This document shows, one piece after another, positions 1 through 5,121 of a DNA stretch of 8,319 nucleotides. Below the pieces are notes generated by a model. That model had not been told where the DNA came from. It did no database searches and was given only the letters and a program-made list of their open reading frames with translations. The stretch is from an uncultured Actinoplanes sp. (GTDB taxonomy: Bacteria > Actinomycetota > Actinomycetes > Mycobacteriales > Micromonosporaceae): the NCBI GenBank assembly GCA_934667465.1, contig CAKUMG010000211.1, positions 1 to 8,319 of the forward strand. The letters are read 5' to 3'. A program made the position numbers and the translations under genes. Within the stretch, counting starts at the first letter, position 1, and the number at the start of each line of letters is the position of its first letter.

Positions 1-305
<305 letters not shown>

Positions 306-326
306 GAAGGCTCAACTTCCTTTCCA

Positions 327-344
327 CCGGCAGGAACGTGCCGG
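327..344 (-). promoter_or_regulatory. Inverted repeat in msiK leader next to the ribosome-binding site
   Basis: A perfect 6-bp inverted repeat CCGGCA-N6-TGCCGG lies in the untranslated leader, 22-39 bases upstream of the msiK-like start and four bases from the Shine-Dalgarno-like stretch (316-323). It could fold in the mRNA or bind a sugar-responsive repressor. It does not match the DasR or CebR operator consensus as I know them. It is a short GC-rich repeat, so chance occurrence is possible. Confidence 0.3.
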
Positions 345-391
345 ACGATCCGAGTGGAAGAAACCGCGTGGGACGCGCCACACGCTCCGCA

Positions 392-420
392 ACCGTAAAT
401 CCTTCTTCACGTTTTGCCAA
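392..420 (-). promoter_or_regulatory. Probable vegetative promoter of the msiK-like gene
   Basis: On the minus strand TTGGCA (forward 415-420) is followed by a 17-base spacer and TACGGT (forward 392-397). This fits the housekeeping actinobacterial pattern TTGNCA-N17-TANNNT. Transcription would begin near 385, leaving a leader of about 80 nt before the ATG at 305. An imperfect inverted repeat, GCGTG/CACGC at 366-370 and 381-385, lies at the expected transcription start and could be an operator or simply a hairpin. Function is inferred from motif and position only. Confidence 0.55.
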
Positions 421-442
421 GGTCATGAGCCGGCCGCGGCCG

Positions 443-473
443 TTTCGGCCCGATCCGGGGCAACCGGTATGCT
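443..473 (+). promoter_or_regulatory. Probable promoter of tRNA-Thr
   Basis: A good -10 hexamer TATGCT lies at 468-473. That puts the predicted start near 480, four bases or so before the mature tRNA 5' end at 484, a common arrangement for actinobacterial tRNA genes. The -35 is weak: TTTCGG at 443-448 with a 19-base spacer is the best candidate. The call therefore rests mainly on the -10 and its position. Confidence 0.45.
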
Positions 474-483
474 CAGGGCGCAC

Positions 484-557
484 GCCCCTGTAGCTCAGTT
501 GGCCAGAGCACCTGTCTTGTAAACAGGATGTCGTCGGTTCGATTCCGACCGGGGGCT
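484..557 (+). tRNA. tRNA-Thr (anticodon TGT)
   Basis: A complete cloverleaf can be drawn by hand. The acceptor stem pairs GCCCCTG (484-490) with CGGGGGC (550-556), including one G-U pair, and the discriminator base is T557. The D-arm is GCTC (493-496) with GAGC (506-509). The anticodon stem is CCTGT (511-515) with ACAGG (523-527), enclosing the loop CTTGTAA, so the anticodon is TGT at 518-520 and decodes ACA (Thr). The variable loop is ATGTC and the T-arm is GTCGG-TTCGATT-CCGAC (533-549). The length is 74 nt and the terminal CCA is not encoded, as is usual in actinobacteria. No intrinsic terminator is evident before the acetyltransferase gene that begins 29 bases later. Confidence 0.97.
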
Positions 558-574
558 CTCACTCCTTCGCGGCT

Positions 575-580
575 TAGGCT
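575..580 (+). promoter_or_regulatory. -10 element of a predicted leaderless promoter (acetyltransferase gene)
   Basis: TAGGCT lies exactly six bases upstream of the ATG at 587. Transcription would then start at or very near the A of the start codon, giving a leaderless mRNA. This agrees with the absence of any Shine-Dalgarno sequence. No -35 is convincing, because the expected position falls inside the tRNA 3' end. Readthrough from the tRNA promoter is an alternative. Confidence 0.45.
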
Positions 581-586
581 TCGGCC

Positions 587-1024
587 ATGCGCATCGAGCG
601 GGTCACGGACGCCGCGGCCGTGCTGGCGGCGGGCGAGCTCTTCGACGGGCCGCCGCTGGCGGAGCCCACCGCGCGGTTCCTCGCCGATCCGGACCACCAC
701 CTGCTGCTGGCCTACGACGGCCCGCGCCCCATCGGAATGATCACCGGGGTCGAGATGACCCACCCCGACAAGGGCACCGAGATGTTCGTGTACGAGCTGG
801 GCGTCGCGCCGGAAGACCGGCGGCGGGGCGTGGCGACGGCGCTGGTGGAGGCGCTGGCCGGGCTGGCTCGCGAGCGCGGCTGCTACGGCATGTGGGTCAG
901 CACCGAACCGGACAACGAGGCCGCTCAGCGGACCTATCGGAAGGCCGGCGCCAGCGAGGACGCGCAGTTCGTCATGCTCTCCTGGGACCTGATCGACTCT
1001 CCGGGCCCCGCCGACCGGTCGTAG
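587..1024 (+). CDS. GNAT-family N-acetyltransferase, AAC(3)-I-like
   Basis: This is a 145-residue single-domain GNAT enzyme, predicted cytoplasmic, transferring acetyl from acetyl-CoA to an amine. The central block YELGVAPEDRRRGVATALVEAL (residues 69-90) holds the beta-4 strand and the pyrophosphate-binding R-x-x-G-x-A loop (R78-A83). The following TEPDNEAAQRTYRKAGA block (106-122) ends in the usual GNAT Tyr (Tyr117), the likely general acid. The spacing and wording of these blocks recall the aminoglycoside 3-N-acetyltransferase AAC(3)-I family, as does a preceding block of the type THPDKGTEMFVYEL. The substrate cannot be read from the sequence, and many such chromosomal proteins do not confer resistance. 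The start is fixed by the ATG six bases after TAGGCT, with no Shine-Dalgarno. The gene follows the tRNA-Thr by 29 bases and converges on the MSMEG_6728-type gene. Confidence 0.9.
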   Translation: MRIERVTDAAAVLAAGELFDGPPLAEPTARFLADPDHHLLLAYDGPRPIGMITGVEMTHPDKGTEMFVYELGVAPEDRRRGVATALVEALAGLARERGCYGMWVSTEPDNEAAQRTYRKAGASEDAQFVMLSWDLIDSPGPADRS

Positions 1025-1040
1025 CCGGCCGGCCTCGGCC

Positions 1041-1160
1041 CAGGCCGTCGCCTCCTCCGCCGGCCCGGTTCAGGTCGTCGGCCGGGTTCTGGCTGGCGCC
1101 TCCTCCGCCGGCCCGGTTCAGGCCGTCAACCGGGTTCAGGCCGTCGCCTCCTCCGCCGGT
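1041..1160. repeat. 48-bp-period tandem repeat in the convergent gap
   Basis: The core CGCCTCCTCCGCCGG recurs at 1049, 1097 and 1145, an exact 48-base period. Two near-complete units (1049-1096 and 1097-1144) and a partial third are present. The phrase CCCGGTTCAGG(T/C)CGTC repeats within each full unit, and a CAGGCCGTCG flank precedes units one and three. The array occupies the space between two convergent genes and runs into the last codons of the minus-strand gene, whose stop is at 1136-1138. A weak hairpin (CGGCCT/AGGCCG, 1030-1047) just after the acetyltransferase stop might contribute to termination. No protein function is assigned to the array. Confidence 0.85.
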
Positions 1161-1624
1161 CGGGAGCGGTCGGAGGGCGGCCAGACGTAGGGCAGGTCGC
1201 CGGGGATCGTGCCGAAGACCGGGCCGTAGAAAGCCGGATCCTTGCGGAACAGCGCCGACCGGTGGCTCAGATGCAGCGCCGCGTCGCCGAGCCAAGGCGG
1301 CAGTTCCCCGGCGGCCGCCAGGTCCCGCTGCTCGCGGATGACGGTCAGGCCCCGGGCCGCCGCCACGTCCGCGCGCATCGTCTCCGCGGTCGTGTCGGCG
1401 CGGCCCGAGGCCACCCAGATGCCGCACATGTCCAGGCCGTAGCGGACCAGGGCCTCTTCGTACCCGATCCACATCTTGACAGCCGGGTGGTGCCGCCAGC
1501 CGTACCCGGGCTGGATCAGCCCGCGGAGCACCTGCACGGTCTCGACGCGCTGCTTGCCGAGCCGCTTCTGGTCCAGCACGCGGGCGCTCTCGACGAAATC
1601 CGGGTACGGCAGGAAGGTCTGCAT
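1136..1624 (-). CDS. MSMEG_6728 / Pyr_excise-family protein (putative pyrimidine-dimer DNA glycosylase-like)
   Basis: A 162-residue protein with the hallmark N-terminus MQTFLPYPDF...LDQKRLGKQRVE of the MSMEG_6728 family, which belongs with Pfam Pyr_excise and is distantly related to phage T4 endonuclease V. Further family blocks are GWRHHPAVKMWIGYEEALVRYG (about residues 42-63) and a C-terminal LSHRSALFRKDPAFYGPVFG segment. The conserved basic and glutamate residues in the KRLGKQRVE block suit DNA binding and glycosylase/lyase chemistry, but activity is inferred from family membership only. The ATG at 1624-1622 has no good Shine-Dalgarno. The gene lies 33 bases after the stop of the secreted-protein gene on the same strand, so cotranscription is possible. 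The last residues (PAEEATA) are encoded within the 48-bp repeat array, so the C-terminus may vary between strains. Confidence 0.88.
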   Translation of the reverse strand: MQTFLPYPDFVESARVLDQKRLGKQRVETVQVLRGLIQPGYGWRHHPAVKMWIGYEEALVRYGLDMCGIWVASGRADTTAETMRADVAAARGLTVIREQRDLAAAGELPPWLGDAALHLSHRSALFRKDPAFYGPVFGTIPGDLPYVWPPSDRSRPAEEATA

Positions 1625-1657
1625 ATCGGCAATGATCCGCCTCGCGCCGGAAAGCGC

Positions 1658-2335
1658 TCAGCGGAAGTCCTCGTCCTCGCCGGCGACCGGGCGGCCACCC
1701 GCGCTGAAGGACCGCTGCGCCGGCTGGTGCACCCGGTCGCTGACGCCCGGGGCCGCGGCCTGCTCGTCGGCGCCGGACTTCTTGGGGGCCACGGACTTCT
1801 TCGGGGCCACGGGGGTGCCGCCGCCGGGCAGGCCGGACGCCGCATCGCGCGCCGGGAGCGTACGGGCATCGGAAGTGACCGGAAGCTTGCCGGCGAGCCC
1901 ACCCAGCAGCGGCATCGTGGACAGGGCGGCCGACTCGCGCGGCGCCTGCGCCTGGCGGCCGAGCAGGTCGCCCACGAGCGGCAGCTGACCCACCAGGTCG
2001 TCCTCGCCCTCGCCGTCGCCGGCGTACTGCTGCAGCGGGCTGAGCACCTGGGCCGTGTCGTCGTCGCCGGCGACGGGCCGCTCGTGATCCGTCGCGCTCT
2101 CGCGCTGCCTGCCCTCGGAGACGAGCGGCAGCCCGATGCCGTTGTCGCCGGTGTTCAGGCCGCCCAGGCCCGACCCTCCGGTGCCACCTCCGAGCAGGGG
2201 CAGCTGCCGGGTGTCGGGCAGCAGGTCGGCCGGTTGGGACACGGCGCCCGCCGAGCCTTGGTCAGCGTGGGCGGGTACCGCGCCGAACAGCAGGATTCCA
2301 CTGAGCACCGCACCGCCGTACAGCCACTTGCGCAT
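1658..2335 (-). CDS. Small secreted protein of unknown function with LPLL/LPLV repeats
   Basis: A 225-residue protein that I do not recognise. It has a clear Sec signal peptide: basic MRKW, a hydrophobic core through about residue 20, and a predicted cleavage after PAHA (residues 21-24). The mature part looks low-complexity and disordered. Short hydrophobic segments recur: LPLLGG (45-50), LPLVSEG (69-75), QLPLVGDLLG (117-126), and MPLLGGLAGKLPV (141-153). They are separated by Gly-, Asp- and Glu-rich linkers. A VAPKKS hexapeptide is repeated in tandem at 176-187. There are no cysteines and no sortase motif. The start is fixed by a strong Shine-Dalgarno GGAGGAG (forward 2340-2346) four bases upstream; longer in-frame starts lack this support. 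It is divergent from the channel gene and 33 bases upstream of the MSMEG_6728-type gene. A cell-surface role is possible, but no function is claimed. Confidence 0.85.
   Translation of the reverse strand: MRKWLYGGAVLSGILLFGAVPAHADQGSAGAVSQPADLLPDTRQLPLLGGGTGGSGLGGLNTGDNGIGLPLVSEGRQRESATDHERPVAGDDDTAQVLSPLQQYAGDGEGEDDLVGQLPLVGDLLGRQAQAPRESAALSTMPLLGGLAGKLPVTSDARTLPARDAASGLPGGGTPVAPKKSVAPKKSGADEQAAAPGVSDRVHQPAQRSFSAGGRPVAGEDEDFR
1775..1810 (-). repeat. Two tandem 18-bp units encoding VAPKKS-VAPKKS
   Basis: Two adjacent 18-base units (1775-1792 and 1793-1810), nearly identical at the DNA level, encode the doubled hexapeptide VAPKKS in the secreted protein. The repeat is in frame. It makes a short lysine- and proline-rich patch in an otherwise acidic C-terminal half. 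Copy number may vary between strains. Confidence 0.8.
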
Positions 2336-2413
2336 CGATCTCCTCCGGGAACACTTCGGGTGAAAGGGGTACCAACGGCCAACGAGCGTCCCCGCGATCG
2401 GGTATGGGGTGAT

Positions 2414-2419
2414 TACGAT
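2414..2419 (+). promoter_or_regulatory. -10 element of a predicted leaderless promoter (channel gene)
   Basis: TACGAT lies exactly six bases before the ATG at 2426, the same spacing as at the acetyltransferase and GntR genes. No Shine-Dalgarno precedes this ATG and no clear -35 is visible. The 90-bp divergent region it shares with the secreted-protein gene is 2336-2425. Confidence 0.45.
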
Positions 2420-2425
2420 GCGGCC

Positions 2426-4201
2426 ATGGCCGTCGATCCTCTCCGCGCCGGCAACCGGCGGTCGCTCGTCTCCCGGCTGCGCGAGCAGCTTCCACGCAAC
2501 GGCGACCCCCGCCCGCACTTCGTGGTGTGCGGTGCGGACGCGCTCGTCTACACGGTCGCCGAGGAGCTGGCGACGGCCGGTCACCGGGTCCGGCTGACGG
2601 TGATCGTGCCGCCGAAGCTACGGGGCGATGTGCCGGATCTCACAGCATTGCGCGGGGTCCGGGTGCTGCGTTCCGACCGCCTCGACGAGCGGACCTTCCG
2701 GACCGCCGGGCTGGCCGGCGCCGACGCGCTCGCCCTGGTCGGCCCGGACGATGTGGTGAACCTGCACGCCGCCCTCTGCGCCCAGGCGGTCGAGCCGGAC
2801 CTGCGCCTGGTCATCCGGATGTTCAACTCCGGCCTGAGCTCCGGCGTCCGGCGGCTCTTCGTGGACAGCGCCGTGCTGTCGGACGCCGCCATGGCCGCAC
2901 CGGCTTTCGTGGCGGCCGCGCTGGGCGAGGTCGCGCCGACCCACGTACGGCTGCCCGGCCGCACCGTCCACATCGCCCAGCGCGCCGACGTCCCGGCGCG
3001 CAACGTGATCTGCACCCTCAACGCGGCCGACGGTGACGGCGGTCTCGAGCTGCTGCCCGCCGAACCGGACCCGGACCGGCAGCGCCCCGACGACCTGGTG
3101 CTGGCCGAGGCGACCGGCGCCCCGCCCCGGCCCGACCGGCACCGGACCCGCCGCCAGCGCCGCCCGCTCGCCTCCCTCGCTCGGGTCCTGCGGGCCGCGG
3201 CGAGCCGCAAGCTGGGCATCGCCGTCCTGATCACGCTCGGGATCACCGTCGTCTCGGGCACGGTCCTGGCCCGGTTCGACGAGATCAACAACTTCTGGGA
3301 ATCCATCTATGTCACGCTGCTCACCGCGGTGGGCTCGGCCGACGTGGAGAAGGACCGCAACGGCGTGGCCCAGGCGGCCCAGCTCGTGCTGACCATCTCG
3401 GGCCTGGCCCTGCTGCCACTGATCACCGCCGCCGTGGTCGAGGGCATGGTCAACGCCCGCCTCGCCCTGGCCGGCGGCAAGGTCAGCAGCAGCCGCGAGG
3501 ACCACGTCATCGTCGTCGGGCTCGGCAACGTCGGCACCCGGGTCCTGCGCCGGCTCACCGACCTCGGCGTGGACGTCGTCGCGATCGACCGCAGCCGCGA
3601 GGCCCGCGGCGTCAAGATCGCGGAGCAGCTCGGCGTACCCCTGATCATCGGTGACGCCGCGAACGAGGACACCCTGCGCCAGGCCTCCGTCGGCACCAGC
3701 CGCGCCCTGGTCATGGTCTCGACCGACGACGTCACCAACCTGCAGGCCGCGCTGCTCGCCCGCGACGCCAACCCCGACCTGCGCGTGGTCCTGCGCCTCT
3801 TCGACGACGACTTCGCCCAGCGCGTCGAGACGGCGTTCGACATCACCATCTCGCGCAGCGTCTCCCGCCTGGTCGCACCCTCCTTCGTCGCCGCCATGCT
3901 GGAACGCGACGTCATCGCCACGATCCCGGTCGGCCGGCACGCCCTGCTGCTCGCCAACGTCCGTATCGCGGCCGGCTCACCCCTCGACGGCGCCCCGCTC
4001 GGCCTCGTCGACAAACCGGCATCCGTACGCGTCATCGGCCTCGCCACCGCCGACCAGCAATGGGTCGACTGGTCCCCGGACCCGCGCCGCGTCCTCGCCG
4101 AGGGCGACCGCATCATGGTCGTCGCCCGCCGCGCGGGCCTCCGAGCCCTCGCCGAACAGGCCAGCCCGCCCGCCGAACCCCTGCTCCTCGACAACGATTA
4201 G
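2426..4201 (+). CDS. RCK-pore-RCK ion channel / TrkA-N domain protein with atypical selectivity filter
   Basis: A 591-residue membrane protein in which a two-helix ion-channel pore is flanked by RCK modules. RCK-N1 (about 30-160) has a degenerate Rossmann loop, VVCGADAL, and is followed by a weak RCK-C-like stretch (about 169-229) and a basic linker. TM1 spans about 263-284, the pore helix with W291 and Y295 precedes the filter, and TM2 spans about 318-338. RCK-N2 (359-490) has an intact nucleotide loop GLGNVG (365-370) and acidic D388, and RCK-C2 covers about 496-571. The filter reads TAVGSAD (300-306) where K+ channels have TTVGYGD, so K+ selectivity should not be assumed. By family it would form a tetramer gated by cytoplasmic nucleotide or ion binding. 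The ATG at 2426 lacks a Shine-Dalgarno but follows TACGAT by six bases. The frame is open far upstream, but that part is antisense to other genes and was excluded. The GntR gene follows 29 bases after the stop. Confidence 0.9.
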   Translation: MAVDPLRAGNRRSLVSRLREQLPRNGDPRPHFVVCGADALVYTVAEELATAGHRVRLTVIVPPKLRGDVPDLTALRGVRVLRSDRLDERTFRTAGLAGADALALVGPDDVVNLHAALCAQAVEPDLRLVIRMFNSGLSSGVRRLFVDSAVLSDAAMAAPAFVAAALGEVAPTHVRLPGRTVHIAQRADVPARNVICTLNAADGDGGLELLPAEPDPDRQRPDDLVLAEATGAPPRPDRHRTRRQRRPLASLARVLRAAASRKLGIAVLITLGITVVSGTVLARFDEINNFWESIYVTLLTAVGSADVEKDRNGVAQAAQLVLTISGLALLPLITAAVVEGMVNARLALAGGKVSSSREDHVIVVGLGNVGTRVLRRLTDLGVDVVAIDRSREARGVKIAEQLGVPLIIGDAANEDTLRQASVGTSRALVMVSTDDVTNLQAALLARDANPDLRVVLRLFDDDFAQRVETAFDITISRSVSRLVAPSFVAAMLERDVIATIPVGRHALLLANVRIAAGSPLDGAPLGLVDKPASVRVIGLATADQQWVDWSPDPRRVLAEGDRIMVVARRAGLRALAEQASPPAEPLLLDND

Positions 4202-4218
4202 TCCCGTCCAGGACGTTC

Positions 4219-4224
4219 TAACTT
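4219..4224 (+). promoter_or_regulatory. -10 element of a predicted leaderless promoter (GntR gene)
   Basis: TAACTT lies exactly six bases before the GTG at 4231, in the 29-base gap after the channel gene. There is no Shine-Dalgarno. A separate leaderless start is therefore plausible even though the gene follows the channel closely on the same strand. No -35 is apparent. Confidence 0.45.
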
Positions 4225-4230
4225 GAAACG

Positions 4231-5121
4231 GTGATCGATCCGCTGGCGCCCACTCCGCTGTATGTCCAGCTCGCCGACCTGCTGGCGGGGATGATCGAGC
4301 GCGGCGAGCTCGCAGAAGGCAGTCCACTCCCGAGCGAGTCTTACTTGCAGCAGGAGCACGGACTCGCGCGCGGGACCGTGCGCTCCGCTGTCCGCCTGCT
4401 CCGGGAGCGCGGGCTGGTGACCACCGCCCCGCAGCGCGGAACGTACGTGAACCGTCGCGGGGCGCCTGACGCCCCGGAGATAGGACAGCACCGTTCAGCC
4501 GATGGGCGCGGGCTGACGCTCGGCGGCTGCTGCCGTGTGCCGGCCCGGCTGCGGCTGCGACGGCCACCAGGTCCGGCGGCCGAGGAGGGTCAGGGCGGCG
4601 GGGAGGACCAGCGCCCGGATGATCAGCGCGTCGATCAGGACCGCGGTGGAGAGGCCGACGCCGAGCTGCTTGAACTCGATGCCGTGGCCGAGGATGAAGA
4701 TGGCGAAGACCGAGACCATGATGACCGCGGCGCTGGTGACGGTTCCGGCGGATTCGGTGATGCCGCGGGCGATGGCGGCCCGGGTCGGCAGGCCGTCGGC
4801 GACCAGTTCGCGGATCCGGGTGAGCACGAAGACGTGGTAGTCCATCGACAGCCCGGAGAGCACCGCGAAGGCGAACAGCGGGACGAACGAGACGACCGTG
4901 CCGCCGCCCAGGGTCTGGAAGACCAGGGTGATGACGCCGAACGCGGCCGCTGCCGAGATCAGGTTGCTGAGCGCGGTGACCAGGGCCAGGGTCAGGGACC
5001 GGAACGCGACGACGATCACGGCGGCGGTGGCGAGCAGGATGAAGCCGACGACCCAGGGCAGGGAGTCGTCGAGCATGGCGGCGTAGTCGTATTCGGCGGC
5101 GGTCGCCCCGCCCACGGCTGA
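4231..5121 (+). CDS. GntR-family winged-helix transcriptional regulator (conserved part 4231-4458; frame runs on antisense to MmpL)
   Basis: The first 76 or so residues from GTG4231 (MIDPLAPTPLYVQL...) form a typical small GntR winged helix-turn-helix. It has the family block LPSESYLQQEHGLARGTVRSA (33-53), the recognition-helix continuation VRLLRERGLV (54-63) and a wing ending QRGTYV (68-73). Small actinobacterial GntR proteins often stop about here, without a ligand-binding domain. In this frame no stop occurs until 5119-5121, so the literal product is 296 residues, of which residues 89-296 are encoded antisense to the MmpL gene. That tail is rich in Gly, Asp, Glu, Gln and Arg and looks like a shadow frame. 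Stops in the other two frames at 4467 and 4481 would end a protein of 78-85 residues after one indel. The DNA-binding domain is secure; the true C-terminus is not. Confidence 0.7.
   Translation: MIDPLAPTPLYVQLADLLAGMIERGELAEGSPLPSESYLQQEHGLARGTVRSAVRLLRERGLVTTAPQRGTYVNRRGAPDAPEIGQHRSADGRGLTLGGCCRVPARLRLRRPPGPAAEEGQGGGEDQRPDDQRVDQDRGGEADAELLELDAVAEDEDGEDRDHDDRGAGDGSGGFGDAAGDGGPGRQAVGDQFADPGEHEDVVVHRQPGEHREGEQRDERDDRAAAQGLEDQGDDAERGRCRDQVAERGDQGQGQGPERDDDHGGGGEQDEADDPGQGVVEHGGVVVFGGGRPAHG

Noticed and set aside
484..1024. Integrative element inserted at the tRNA-Thr 3' end
   Set aside because: No integrase, no repeated tRNA 3' segment and no compositional change; the downstream gene looks native.
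1041..1160. CRISPR array for the regularly spaced repeats
   Set aside because: The units are contiguous imperfect tandem copies with no unique spacers, only about 2.5 copies, and no cas genes nearby.
1262..2425. Long open frame extending upstream of the channel gene, giving a 979-residue reading
   Set aside because: This portion is antisense to the MSMEG_6728-type and secreted-protein genes, has no domain-like sequence, and the channel homology starts after ATG2426. It is a typical GC-rich shadow.
2336..2584. Longer N-terminus for the secreted protein (in-frame start at 2584)
   Set aside because: It would overlap the divergent channel gene and bury the signal peptide; the ATG at 2335 has a strong Shine-Dalgarno and begins a proper signal sequence.
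2618..3940. 440-codon minus-strand frame opposite the channel gene
   Set aside because: Its composition (Asp-, Gly-, Gln-, His-rich) is that of a complement frame, and the opposite strand has clear RCK and pore motifs.
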